Shown: positions 27,455 to 36,404 of the stretch, piece by piece
Position numbering within the stretch: the stretch's first letter is position 1
How the letters are laid out: every line of letters starts with the position of its first letter
From: AP-15 sp963698995
GTDB lineage: Bacteria; Pseudomonadota; Alphaproteobacteria; ATCC43930; CGMCC-115725
DNA length: 64,000 bases
NCBI GenBank assembly: GCA_963698995.1
Contig: CAVOTD010000011.1
Span: 62,001 to 126,000 of the forward strand
Reading direction: 5' to 3'
Notes under the pieces: model-generated
Seen by the model: the letters and a program-made list of their open reading frames with translations, nothing else
Told to the model about the DNA's origin: nothing
Databases searched by the model: none
Program-made: the position numbers and the translations under genes

Positions 27455-28102
27455 TCAGTAGTCCAGGCGGCCGCGCAGCTCTGCGAACGGCACCATGACG
27501 TGCTCGCGGTAAGCCGGGCGCTGCTGAAGTCGCTGGTACCAGTTGGTGACGTGCGGCAGCTCCGGCCGCTCGATGTCGAGCTCGAAATAGCGGTAGAGCG
27601 AGGTGCCGATCGGAATGTCGGCGAGCGAAAGTTCCTCACCCATCAGGAACGGCCGGGCCGCGAGGATGCCGTCGAGCAGCCGGAAGTGCTCGGTACAGCG
27701 ATCGAGACTTCTGCGGATCGCCGGCCAGTCACGCTGCGCGTCCGGAGTGCGGTAATAACCCCAAAACACGCCCGTTAAAAAATCCGGTTGAAGCGAGGTT
27801 TGCGACCAGTCCATCCAGCTTTCGACGCGCGACCGTTCGGCGGGATCGTCGAGCCAGAAGGTTCCCCGTCCATAGCGCGCAGCCAGATAGCGCAGGATGG
27901 TGTGGGATTCCCAAATCGCCACGTCCCCGTCTTCGAGCACGGGAACACGGCCGTGCGGGTTCAAGGCGCGGAAGGCGGGTTCGTCCAGCCGGCCGAAGCT
28001 GCCGCCGGCCGGAACATGTTGGTGCGCCAGCCCGAGCTCGCCGACCAGCCAGAGCACCTTCTGGACATTGAAGGAGCTGCGACGGCCCCAGACCTTCAGC
28101 AT
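27455..28102 (-). CDS. Glutathione S-transferase
   Basis: 215 aa. Thioredoxin-like N-terminal domain (KVWGRRSSFNVQKVLWLVGE with Ser/Asn near the usual catalytic position; ALNPHGRVPVLEDGDVAIWE with the cis-Pro VPVL and the Glu-Ser that bind glutathione), then an all-helical domain with PFLMGEELSLADIPIGTSLY, the conserved N-capping Asp motif. Cytosolic conjugation or isomerisation with glutathione. Closest to the small group annotated as GST-like YibF/GstB. Last normal-GC gene before the island. Confidence 0.9.
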   Translation of the reverse strand: MLKVWGRRSSFNVQKVLWLVGELGLAHQHVPAGGSFGRLDEPAFRALNPHGRVPVLEDGDVAIWESHTILRYLAARYGRGTFWLDDPAERSRVESWMDWSQTSLQPDFLTGVFWGYYRTPDAQRDWPAIRRSLDRCTEHFRLLDGILAARPFLMGEELSLADIPIGTSLYRYFELDIERPELPHVTNWYQRLQQRPAYREHVMVPFAELRGRLDY

Positions 28103-28432
28103 GGCAATTCCTCACTACGCAGCATCAGGATTGCACGCTCTGCTTCGCACTCGCCAATGCCGGCCAAGCCGCGGCGCCGGGCCGGCCTTTCCTCGGGCGG
28201 TGGCGGGAAAGTCTCAAAAGTCAGGGTGAGGACTTTAGAATTACCTGGAAAAATTTGCCATAATGGATGGAGTTTATGCGGCTTGCGCGAGATTGTCAGC
28301 AAGGGCGCGGCATACCAGATGTTGATCAGCAGCATTCAAGATGTGCCATCGCATATTGGCCGAGATTTTGCGCCGTAGAGTACCTGCAACCTTTGCTCGA
28401 CGCTATGCTGGATTCTTCGACGGCGGCACGAG
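28103..28432. other. Intergenic stretch at left edge of low-GC island
   Basis: 330 bp between the glutathione transferase start and the first island gene. Holds the left copy of the 32-bp direct repeat (28159-28190). From about 28200 base composition drops visibly. No convincing gene. Confidence 0.4.
28159..28190 (+). repeat. Left copy of imperfect 32-bp direct repeat flanking the island
   Basis: Matches 35687-35718 at 28 of 32 positions in the same orientation; shared core CAAGCCGCGGCG. The right copy covers the 3' end of the WYL regulator gene. Such duplication of a gene's 3' end is what insertion of an integrative element leaves; here it brackets the low-GC segment. Function as attachment site is inference. 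Confidence 0.4.
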
Positions 28433-29233
28433 ATGGATGCGTGGCATGCTGGGCGATCAATCGGGGCCAGCACCGCTCCCGAGCGGAGGGCGCGGCGCTT
28501 TGAGAAGCAGTATTGTACGCATTGCGGTATGGAGATGCTGCTAGGCAGAGAGCCACCGACGGCGGCGGAAAATGGGGAGTTTTCGGCAATGTGGATGGAC
28601 GCACTCGCAAAAGCGATAGGTCAGGTCATTAAGTCAGATCGGTTTCTGGTGAATGCGCGGCGACGGAGGATTGGCACCAATCTCAAAGAGCTCCATCACC
28701 TAATAGCTACAATTTTGGTCGATGCAAAAATTATAACTCAAGCTGCAACCAAGAGCGATGCCGTAGACATCAGCATTGTCGAAAAGCAGGTCAAACAGTT
28801 AAACGAACTGAGAGAATATTTGTCGCGTACGGGGATTGATAAATATGCCGGAATTTATATAAAGGATTTCACCGATGCTGTAGGGTGGTTCGATATTAAA
28901 GCAGGAATGGTTTCGTTGTTACTAGCGTCCGCTTATTCCATCTCGGACGACGCAGACGCATGGACGGCGATTGAAGATGCTGATGAAGACGATCCAGTTT
29001 TAGATTGGTGGTGCGACGCACATTTCTCCGGGGGTCCGTTCGGGGCCTTGCGCGCGATGTCCCATGCTATACATTTTTACCACAACGGATATGCTCACGT
29101 GTACGGCAAAGTAGACGTATTAGCCACAATACAACATATCGAGATGATGAATAAGCAAATACAAGTCCTTGAGCAATCATCCTCGCGACTACGAAAATTC
29201 ATTAAAGAGAAGTTCAAGATAGAGGAGATTTGA
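28433..29233 (+). CDS. Unknown island protein with N-terminal CxxC
   Basis: Up to 266 aa. I recognise no family. Near the start YCTHCGMEM gives one CxxC that may be half of a zinc ribbon, which suggests the true start is upstream of it (28433) rather than the Met at 28529. The middle is helical (NLKELHHLIATILVDAKIIT; ISIVEKQVKQLNELREYL), followed by an acidic stretch (DDADAWTAIEDADEDDP) and a C-terminal coiled-coil-like end (MMNKQIQVLEQSSSRLRK). Codon use is clearly more AT-rich than the chromosome. Probably acquired. No membrane segment. Confidence 0.6.
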   Translation: MDAWHAGRSIGASTAPERRARRFEKQYCTHCGMEMLLGREPPTAAENGEFSAMWMDALAKAIGQVIKSDRFLVNARRRRIGTNLKELHHLIATILVDAKIITQAATKSDAVDISIVEKQVKQLNELREYLSRTGIDKYAGIYIKDFTDAVGWFDIKAGMVSLLLASAYSISDDADAWTAIEDADEDDPVLDWWCDAHFSGGPFGALRAMSHAIHFYHNGYAHVYGKVDVLATIQHIEMMNKQIQVLEQSSSRLRKFIKEKFKIEEI

Positions 29234-29337
29234 GTTCTCAGAGGTGGATTACCAGAATGGCGTGCCGCGCTTTGGAAAAGCGGAGTGGTTGTCCAAGGTC
29301 GGTCGCATATCTCAACAATTTCGGTACGCCGGGTTCA

Positions 29338-29363
29338 CTCTCAAAAACGAGGGTTTTCGAGAG
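29338..29363 (+). terminator. Hairpin between island genes
   Basis: CTCTCAAAAAC and GTTTTCGAGAG form an 11-bp stem with one mismatch around a short loop, about 105 bp after the preceding gene. No clear U-tract. Confidence 0.35.
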
Positions 29364-29525
29364 AAGCCGACGGCTAACTCGCGCCCGCCATGACCCCGTC
29401 TTCGTGTTAGGTTAGGCCGCTTCTACCGGACAAGGCAGGTAGGTGTTAGAGTTTGAGCATGGCTCGCCAGCGGCCGAGAACCTCGGACGACGGCCGAGCC
29501 GAGGATTAGGGAGGGAATAGACAGA

Positions 29526-29933
29526 ATGACAGCAGAGGCAGCGCAGGACAGGAAAGAGGAAGAGAGCCGAGCCTCAGATTGTATGTTTGTCGGTCCTACG
29601 GATGACCCACCCAATGAGGCTTGCCTTCAAAATGGCAACGGGCACACTCTCATAGCGAAAAACATCTGCGCTCGTGGACCGATCAACGCCACCGTGGAGC
29701 TCTCGCAAGCGAATTTGGCTGGGCAGCCAACGAGTAACCCTACGTTCGATACTAGTACGTATCAGCCGGGCCAGATCCGGGCTTTTGGCTGCAGCGGCTG
29801 GTACCTCCACTGTCATCAACAGCATCAAGCTAGTGAGTGCTTCATGGGCATGAAGCCTCAGTTTAGCGGGCTGGTAAAACGTTGCACCGGATCTCCAGAT
29901 CGCCCCGGGAGACAGCCAAATGATAGAATGTGA
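29526..29933 (+). CDS. Unknown small protein, partner of the caspase-like gene
   Basis: 135 aa, no known family. Contains NICARGPINATVELSQANL and YQPGQIRAFGCSGWYLHC, a pattern (Asn-x-Cys ... hydrophobic strand ... PG ... Cys) that recalls small beta-sandwich domains of secreted proteins, but there is no signal peptide. Six Cys. Its last 14 bp overlap the start of the next gene (ATGATAGAATGTGA), so both are translated together and may act as a pair. Good ribosome site AGGGAGG upstream. Lower GC than the chromosome. Confidence 0.6.
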   Translation: MTAEAAQDRKEEESRASDCMFVGPTDDPPNEACLQNGNGHTLIAKNICARGPINATVELSQANLAGQPTSNPTFDTSTYQPGQIRAFGCSGWYLHCHQQHQASECFMGMKPQFSGLVKRCTGSPDRPGRQPNDRM

Positions 29934-31262
29934 CTTGGTAAACCACAGCTTTGTTTCTCAAAAGGGACCTTACTGGCTGAAAGCGGGTCCCGCAGCAGGC
30001 CAGAAATTTAGGGCGACTTTCACCAGGAGTGATGGGACTGAGCGGCTTGTGATCTACACTGAGAGAGAAGACGGAACATGGCAATTTCTGGTCGAGCTTA
30101 TATCCACGGAAGGCGAGGTTGAGGCTAATATTCCATGGCCAGGTGGCAAGCCCTTATACGAATTCCAGCAGTGCGTTCAGGGGGGGTGGGGTGCTTTCAA
30201 CCAGGTGAGTTACAGTGGCGGGTCCGTGGCTGAACCTGATGATGGCCTACAACCAATCCCCACTGGAGACGGCAGCGTTGTGATCTCACTGGAGGCGCAA
30301 TGGGCAAACACTGTTCCACGCGCCAAAGCTACTTTGTCGTGGGGACCACAGGTTGACGCCTGGCTCGCCTCGCCCGCCGCGCAGTGTGTTACCATAGATT
30401 CTAGTCCGGATGACAACGGGGCTCTGGCACAAGCTCGCCAGCGGCTGAACCCACACGGCGACAACTCCACCACAGCCCAAGCGGTAGACAATCTTCTCAG
30501 ACTTCGACAGACAGCCCGAGCATCAGGGATGATATTTGGGCACGGCAATGAAACTTTCATTACGACTGGAGCAGGGCGACACGCAGGCGCGAGGAGTGAC
30601 AACTGGATAAGCCTCTTCACAATGGGCGATTGGCAAACCCAAATGCTGCGTCTCGGGGGACACTTTCAGCCGCTTATACTCTGGGGATGCTACACGGGGG
30701 CGGAGCAGGCGGGCGCAGATCTCCTGTTCGAGATTGCGAAGCTTGCCAACTGCTCAGTATCAGCACCGTGCGGGTTAGCTTATTCCGACGGCACTTGTGA
30801 AGGCAATCTCATACAGACAGCGACCCCAATCTATCCACCGACGCCATTGAAAGCGCCCTCAGTTCCGCCCATTATTCCCATTGACATGGTTATCCGATTT
30901 GCAAGCGTCACGCCTGGCAGCTACGAGACCCACCATCCTAGTACTGTAGTGGCTGCCGAACTATCGAACGAGAGGGCTGCTACGAGAGGAGAGATCAAGC
31001 TAAATAGGTTCGACGTACAGAAGCTGCTCGTGACTATTGATTTTGGCAATCCATTTGTGCCGCACATGGAGCCTATTATTGGCGGCCCCTACAGGACGCC
31101 TGCGTCTAACATTGCAACTAGATACTGGAGAAACAAAGGCTGTCGCGCGAGTTCGACGTTTACGCGGATAGGCTTCTTCATGACCTTTCAGTGCCGGACC
31201 ACTATTACAAGACCACATCGGCGTTCAAATCGATCATCAGAGCTTATTTTGGCGACCTCTGA
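29920..31262 (+). CDS. Putative caspase-like (clan CD, CHAT/DUF4347-like) protein, one frameshift
   Basis: About 447 aa. Residues 200-275 look like a clan CD cysteine-peptidase core: hydrophobic strand then His-Gly in SGMIFGHGNE (His208), and strand then Cys in PLILWGCYTGAEQAGADLLF (Cys257), 49 residues apart, followed by NCSVSAPCGLAYSD. This order resembles CHAT and DUF4347 domains. The N-terminal 100 residues look like a beta-rich module (WLKAGPAAGQKFRATFTRS; TWQFLVELISTEGEVEAN). Near 31138 the frame shifts; the better reading ends FDVYADRLLHDLSVPDHYY ... SIIRAYFGDL at 31262, while the unshifted frame stays open to 31365. Assignment rests on motifs only. Confidence 0.5.
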
Positions 31263-31439
31263 GGTACTTGGGCTCGCTTCAAACCTGCGGTCAGGTGGCG
31301 GTCCCGGTTCATTTTTGAGCGCGCCCATCACCGCTAGTTTCCCGCATGGGCGACACAGGCAATAAGCACTCAGTCAAATGGGTGACGTGATAGGAAACGG
31401 GCGGCGATAACGAAGTACGGATGTGCCGGAAGTCAAGAA

Positions 31440-31489
31440 TTATGCAAGAAAATTACGGCCTTGATCAAAACGGCTTTTCCTTTGCATAA
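31440..31489. promoter_or_regulatory. Inverted repeat before recombinase, possible res site
   Basis: TTATGCAA (31440-31447) and TTGCATAA (31482-31489) are perfect 8-bp inverted repeats 34 bp apart, 20 bp before the recombinase start. Serine resolvases often act at sites just upstream of their own gene. Inference. Confidence 0.4.
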
Positions 31490-31509
31490 GTTACCGCCAT
31501 AAGTAAGGC

Positions 31510-32063
31510 ATGAAATACGGCTACGCGAGGGTATCGACGGACGGCCAGAGCGTCACCGCTCAGGTCGCGGCGTTGAGGAAGCACGGGGCGGGCAAGGTGT
31601 TCCGCGAAGTGGCGAGCGGAGCCAAGACCGACCGGGCGCAGCTTCGCCGCGTTGCTCGACCAGCTCGACGCCGGCGACGTGCTGATGGTGACACGGCTCG
31701 ACCGGCTGGCGCGATCGACCCGCGACCTGCTGAACACGCTCGCGGCGATCACCGGCAAGAAAGCCGGTTTCAGATCCATTGGCGACGCATGGGCCGACAC
31801 CACGACATCGCACGGGCGGTTGATGCTGACCGTGCTCGGCGGGCTGGCGGAGTTCGAGCGCGACCTGATCCGCGCGCGCACCGGCGAAGGCCGGGCGCGC
31901 GCCGTGGCGCGCGGGCAGAGAATGGGCCGACCGCCGAAGCTGACGCCGCACCAGCGGCACGAGGCGATCAAGCGCCGCGACACCGGGCGAGAAATCGCTT
32001 GCCGACATCGGCCGCAGCTACAACGTCAGCGCGGCGACGATTTCACGACTGGCCGCCTCCTAG
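31510..32063 (+). CDS. Serine recombinase (resolvase/invertase family), two frameshifts
   Basis: About 185 aa small serine recombinase. MKYGYARVSTDGQSVTAQVA has the catalytic Ser in RVST; LDAGDVLMVTRLDRLARSTRD holds the conserved Arg pair; LTVLGGLAEFERDLIRARTG is the long dimer helix; C-terminal helix-turn-helix reads LADIGRSYNVSAATISRLAA and ends at 32063. One base is off near 31645 and one near 31990. Cuts and rejoins DNA through a phosphoserine link. Likely involved in movement or resolution of the island or of a Tn3-like ancestor; no transposase of that type is seen. Confidence 0.85.
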
Positions 32064-32082
32064 CCCATGTCACAACTGCCTT

Positions 32083-32777
32083 ATGGGTAAACCTACTGGC
32101 ATCATGAAGCCCCGGCGTTTTAAATACTTTTCTAAGCGCGATCACGCGGACGAGTTTCTCGACGGAAAGGTTTTGTGTCGAATGGCGGCATTTTTCCGAG
32201 ACTACGAGGATGCGCTGGCACAACAGATAATTGGGGACGAATATGAAGGGGCAAGGCTCTATCGGCCGTTAGGCGGCTTGGAAATAAATAATCTTACTCG
32301 CAACCGCTCTTTCACGCTCGATGCCGGGATGGAATGCTTAACAAAGGCACATGAAATCTATATATTCTGCATGAGCCTTTCGTTTAGCGACGTTCTAAAG
32401 AAAGAATTCGCCGCTGTGGCCTGTGCGGAGATTTTAGACCCGCGGGCCTTCATCAGTCGATGGCTTAACGCCCTTCCTGAAGAGGCCAAACAAAGGAAAA
32501 GCACGTTGCCCGGCGGGTGCGGTATTACAAGCCGGAAGATGTTACGGGCAACGTGTGGGCCTTGCCAGACCTAATTATTACGACAAAGCTGAAGCGTTTT
32601 GAGTATCAGAATGAACACCGGCTGGCCTATACAACAATGGATGCATTTTCCTTCCAGAACTGCACCTATCAACTCACCGACCGCAAGGCGCGACCCTTAC
32701 CGAAGCCGGAAGAACATTTCCGTCAAACGCTGGAATTAGGAAATCTCCGAGACATTTGCCACCTCCACACGTTTTAG
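32083..32777 (+). CDS. DUF2971-like protein, one frameshift
   Basis: About 230 aa. RRFKYFSKRDHADEFLDGKV near the start and KLKRFEYQNEHRLAYTTMDA near the end match the general plan of DUF2971 (short N-terminal motif about being 'dug' into a structured ND-like loop, C-terminal K-x-F-x-x-E-x-E-x-R). Between them EIYIFCMSLSFSDVLKKEFA. Frame shift near 32515, after LPGG; the tail VRYYKPEDVTGNVWALPDL then runs to 32777. DUF2971 proteins are of unknown function and frequent on mobile DNA. ATG 32083 or 32104 (MKPRRF). AT-rich codon use. Assignment tentative. Confidence 0.55.
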
Positions 32778-32865
32778 AAATGAAACTGCGGGTTCCGTTA
32801 TCGCCCGCCTGCCGGCGAAAGCCTATTGCCCGCCTCATTGCTGATCAGCCCACAGTCAGTAACCG

Positions 32866-33027
32866 ATGAGTGGATTTCGCTCGTTTTGGTGGGAATGCGC
32901 GAAGGAGGCGATCATTGGCTCCTTCGCGAAGGCCAACGCGGCCGCCGCGCTGCTGGGGACACTTCTGCTGTGCATTGTTTTACCTAACTTCAACAGTACG
33001 TTAGAAAAAGGGCCCTTATCTCAATAG
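32866..33027 (+). CDS. Small membrane protein, 53 aa
   Basis: MSGFRSFWWECAKEAIIGSF then a hydrophobic segment NAAAALLGTLLLCIVLPNF (one membrane span) and a short polar tail. Ends 12 bp before the inner tip of the IS1634-like element, so the insertion may have trimmed a longer gene. No clear ribosome site. Could also be a chance frame. Confidence 0.4.
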   Translation: MSGFRSFWWECAKEAIIGSFAKANAAAALLGTLLLCIVLPNFNSTLEKGPLSQ

Positions 33028-33039
33028 ATTACGACAGCG

Positions 33040-34785
33040 ATTTTCGGTGTTAGCACTACAGCCGGGTGCCGACGGGGTGGTCAGGCGGCGCGTTCGTGCA
33101 GATTAGGCGGCAGTGCGATGCCAGCGGCCTGGAAGACGCTGCCGACCTGGCCGGCGACGGCGGTGCGGGTGGTAATGCGCTTGCCGTCCTTCTCAATCGT
33201 GGCTTCCTGGAGGCGGTCGAGTTCGCGCAGCAGGTCGGCCCATTCAATGACGAGGCCGTGGCGCTGGCACAGGTCAGTCAGTTCCTTTTGCAGCATTAGG
33301 GCAAGGAACGAGCAAAACACATGGCCGCGGATGGCGGCATCTGAGGAATGATAGATCGGGCGGGTCCTGAGGATCGCCTTGGCGCGACGGAATAGGTCTT
33401 CGACTTGCAGCAGATCGCGGTAGCGCAACACGGCTTGCAATGGCGTGATCCGGGCGTTCGTGCGCAATGCGAAGAGGCCGTCGTAGCGCGCCTCCTCGGC
33501 CAGCTTGCCGGGATCGATCTCGAAGGCGGGGCCGGGCTTGCCGCTCGCGCTCGGCGTCCGGCGCAGATAACGCCGGTAGGCGGAATTGCCAATCAGCGCC
33601 TTGTCCCCGCGCGCGAGCTGCTTGGCGAGCCCCGCGATGATCGCCTGCCGCTGATTGCGCTCCCGTTCCGCTTCGGCCTCGTTGCGGCAGAGGACGTAGC
33701 GCGCCGCGCCGACCTTGACCTCTTTGACGAAGAGCTGGGTCTCGCCTCGCACCCGCTCGACGAGCAGTGGCGTCAGCGGCGCTTCGTCCTCGAGCACAAG
33801 CCGGCGGACGACGGCGCTGCTGCGCTCGCGAGCGCCGAGAATGTATTCCAGCTTGCGCTCCTCCAGCGCTGCAATTGTGGCCACCGAGATCATGCCGCGG
33901 TCGGCGACGACGCAGACCCGGCCGATATGAAAGCGCTCGCGCAGACGGTCGACGACCGGCAACAGCACGGTGGCATCGGCGGTGTTGCCCGGCAGCATCT
34001 CGGTGCAGATCGGCCGGCCGTCGCCGTCGATGACGACGGCCAGGATCATCTGCTTCAGGTCGGCGCGATGGTCCTTGGAGTGGCCATAAGCCCCCAGGCT
34101 GTCGCCGCCGGCGCCGTAAAACGACAAACTGGTCGTGTCCATGAAGACCAGCGACAGATCGCTAAACAGATCGCGGCGGCGCTCGAACAGACGCTCCTCG
34201 ATCAGGTCCTTGACGCAGCGCGGCGCCAGCGCGCCGGCGGGGGCGATCTCCTCGCCGAGCCACGCCATTGCCCGGTAGAGGTGGTGCAGCTGCAGCCCGT
34301 CGATCCCCTCGATCCGGTAATCGGTCATCCATTTCTCGCAGCTGCGATCAGAGCCCGACACGAACAGCCGATGCAGGACGCTGGCGAAGACGGCGCGCTC
34401 GACGGCAAACTCAAAACCGCGGCTCGCGAGCAGCTCGCCCAGCACCTCGGCAATGCCGAGGCGCTCCCAGAGCCGCCCGAACAAGAGCGGCCCACCAATG
34501 CGCGTGCAGGCGATGCGACCCGCCTCCATGTTGGACAGGATGACCGCGCGATCGCAATGCCGCACCAGCGAGGCGGCCAGACGATCCAGTTCGCCGTTCG
34601 CCAGCAGCACGTCCTTGCGGCCGAGCGCGCGGATAATCCGCTGGCGGATGCGGCCGCCCTCGCGCTCGTTCTCGACGAGGTAGAGGTAGGTATGGCCTCG
34701 CGCCGACTTCTCGCGGAGAAACATCGAATTGTTGTCCGCTGAATTGCCCTCAACATCAAGTAAAAACGCGAGTTTTACTGAAAAT
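33040..34785 (-). mobile_element. IS1634-like insertion sequence
   Basis: Encloses one transposase gene. Near the ends ATTTTCGGT (33040-33048) and ACTGAAAAT (34777-34785) form a 9-bp inverted repeat with one mismatch, facing outward from the transposase gene as terminal repeats should; the true tips may lie a few bases further out (as far as about 33030 and 34795). No target-site duplication could be recognised. Higher GC than the island around it, so it arrived separately. Confidence 0.6.
33081..34724 (-). CDS. IS1634-family transposase
   Basis: 547 aa, full length and uninterrupted. DDE chemistry: LSLVFMDTTSLSFYGAGGDS (first Asp), RVCVVADRGMISVATIAALE (second Asp) and LLQVEDLFRRAKAILRTRPI (Glu, in the Y-x-x-I/V-E region of IS4-type enzymes), followed by IRGHVFCSFLALMLQKEL. 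N-terminal SARGHTYLYLVENEREGGRI is the IS1634/IS4 start. It moves the element by cut and paste. Intact frame in a window full of indels suggests the insertion is recent or just escaped errors. Confidence 0.92.
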   Translation of the reverse strand: MFLREKSARGHTYLYLVENEREGGRIRQRIIRALGRKDVLLANGELDRLAASLVRHCDRAVILSNMEAGRIACTRIGGPLLFGRLWERLGIAEVLGELLASRGFEFAVERAVFASVLHRLFVSGSDRSCEKWMTDYRIEGIDGLQLHHLYRAMAWLGEEIAPAGALAPRCVKDLIEERLFERRRDLFSDLSLVFMDTTSLSFYGAGGDSLGAYGHSKDHRADLKQMILAVVIDGDGRPICTEMLPGNTADATVLLPVVDRLRERFHIGRVCVVADRGMISVATIAALEERKLEYILGARERSSAVVRRLVLEDEAPLTPLLVERVRGETQLFVKEVKVGAARYVLCRNEAEAERERNQRQAIIAGLAKQLARGDKALIGNSAYRRYLRRTPSASGKPGPAFEIDPGKLAEEARYDGLFALRTNARITPLQAVLRYRDLLQVEDLFRRAKAILRTRPIYHSSDAAIRGHVFCSFLALMLQKELTDLCQRHGLVIEWADLLRELDRLQEATIEKDGKRITTRTAVAGQVGSVFQAAGIALPPNLHERAA

Positions 34786-34909
34786 GTTCCACTACGCTAT
34801 TGGACGTACTCTAGAAATTCGCCTACCCATCCGAAACAAATCAATCAGTTACTAAATCCGCCCCCTCACCAACTGTTCAAGTCGGGTTTTAGTCGTACTG
34901 GGCGTCAAC

Positions 34910-35596
34910 ATGGATGCACCAACCACGGTCACCGGCACACTGGAGCTAGGTGTCGTCGCAGTTTTGGCTTCTATGTTTCTGGCCTGGGCAGTGATTTTCG
35001 TCTTCCGGTTTTTGGGAGCCCCAGTCCGGCTTTACCAAGCAGCAAAAAAAGAGACGCAACACCGCGAGAACGAATTAGCGGACCTTAAAGCGCAGTATTT
35101 TCCCAAGATTTCGGTATTTTTGTCCCCGGTAGATGATGGAGTGCAAGAAGTCGAGACACAGATAACAGAGGCCGGAAAGCTGCCGCGAATGGGGCTTTCG
35201 AAATGGGTTCAAGTTAGCGTCTCCTGTGCTAGTCAAGCCTCCCTTGAAGATTGTGAGGTTTGGCTGATCGGAGTTGAGAGGGTTGGTGGCCTTTCTTCGG
35301 GCGAAAAGTTGTTGGCAGAAGATGCCCGGTGTAAATGGAGTCAGTACGAACAGGAAAAAAGCATATCCCTTCAGCCTTTGCGTACACAAAGAGCCAATCT
35401 GTTCTCTCTATACCAAGATTTCCCCGATCTTCGGATAGAAGCTGACTTCATAAAATTCAGGCTTAGAGATGGTATTCAAAAACCTGGAAAATATTTAATA
35501 AAGTTGGTAGCATTTGCACGAGGCGTCCAACCTGAGCCCCGATCTTTCATCTTCGAATGGCGTGACTACAACAACATTTCCTTACGGCAAGTGTGA
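34910..35596 (+). CDS. Unknown membrane-anchored island protein
   Basis: 228 aa. One strong N-terminal membrane span (LELGVVAVLASMFLAWAVIF), then a short basic helix (VRLYQAAKKETQHRENELAD) and a soluble, mostly beta domain (YFPKISVFLSPVDDGVQEVE; VQVSVSCASQASLEDCEVWL; YLIKLVAFARGV). Predicted N-out/C-in with the domain in the cytoplasm. I recognise no family. AT-rich codon use like the other island genes. No good ribosome site upstream of ATG 34910. Confidence 0.6.
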   Translation: MDAPTTVTGTLELGVVAVLASMFLAWAVIFVFRFLGAPVRLYQAAKKETQHRENELADLKAQYFPKISVFLSPVDDGVQEVETQITEAGKLPRMGLSKWVQVSVSCASQASLEDCEVWLIGVERVGGLSSGEKLLAEDARCKWSQYEQEKSISLQPLRTQRANLFSLYQDFPDLRIEADFIKFRLRDGIQKPGKYLIKLVAFARGVQPEPRSFIFEWRDYNNISLRQV

Positions 35597-35686
35597 GTAC
35601 CGATTTACGCGGGAAGTGATTTTCCAGAAGCGCCGCTTATGCGACTGCGCCCTATAGGTCACCGATAGAAACGTCACCCCGCAAAA

Positions 35687-35718
35687 GCCGGTCAAGCCGC
35701 GGCGTCGGGCCGATCTTT
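35687..35718 (+). repeat. Right copy of imperfect 32-bp direct repeat flanking the island
   Basis: 28 of 32 positions equal 28159-28190. It overlaps the last codons and stop of the minus-strand WYL regulator gene (ends at 35692). Confidence 0.4.
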
Positions 35719-36390
35719 GCTCAGCGCCCCCCACTCGGCCATCAGCCTTTTACTATCGGCGGAGAACCGTTCGTCGAGCACCTGCGAAGCTGCAATCCGG
35801 TCGACGCGGAAGTGACGGAAATCGTTCCTCAACTCGCACCAGGCGCCGACCAGGGTTACGTCGACGTAGTAGGCCATTGCGATCGGCCAGATTGTCCTCC
35901 GAGTGCGGCGGCCTTCTTCGTCGGCATAGGATATGGCGACCTTGCGGGTCTCGCGAATTGCATTGCGCAGCTGCGAAAGGTCGACCCCAGTGACATCCGG
36001 CGCGCTGCCGTCGGAGACGTAGAGTGGCGCCGCGACGAGTTGCGGCTGCAGTTCACGCGGGACGACGGCAGCCAACTTTCCGAGCACGCTTTGCGCTGCC
36101 GACTCGAGCTTCGGGTCCCGCAGACGCCGCAGCAACCGTACGCCGATCGCTATCGCATCGGTCTCCTCGATCGTGAACATCAAGGGCGGCAGATCAAAGC
36201 CGCGACGCAACACGTAGCCGAGCCCCGGCGCGCCTTCGATCGGCACGCGGCTCGCCTGTAGAGCGGCGATGTCCCGATAAATCGTGCGGACCGTCACCTC
36301 GAGCTTGTCGGCGAGCGCTGCCGCGGTCAGCGGATGCGCCGCCATGCGCAGTGTTTGGATGATGTCGAACAGACGGTCGGCGCGGCGCAT
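35692..36390 (-). CDS. YafY-type HTH/WYL transcriptional regulator
   Basis: 232 aa. N-terminal winged helix of the HTH_11/DeoR-like kind (RRADRLFDIIQTLRMAAHPL; AALADKLEVTVRTIYRDIAA), C-terminal WYL-type domain with AISYADEEGRRTRRTIWPIA and FRHFRVDRIAASQVLDERF. WYL domains bind small ligands or nucleic acid. Divergent from a cupin gene; the palindrome in the 79-bp space between is the likely operator. Its 3' end coincides with the right border of the low-GC island. Confidence 0.9.
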   Translation of the reverse strand: MRRADRLFDIIQTLRMAAHPLTAAALADKLEVTVRTIYRDIAALQASRVPIEGAPGLGYVLRRGFDLPPLMFTIEETDAIAIGVRLLRRLRDPKLESAAQSVLGKLAAVVPRELQPQLVAAPLYVSDGSAPDVTGVDLSQLRNAIRETRKVAISYADEEGRRTRRTIWPIAMAYYVDVTLVGAWCELRNDFRHFRVDRIAASQVLDERFSADSKRLMAEWGALSKDRPDAAA

Positions 36391-36404
36391 GGCTGATCCG
36401 GCTC

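Noticed and set aside
33405..34742. 445-codon plus-strand frame across the IS
   Set aside because: Exactly antisense to the intact IS1634-type transposase.
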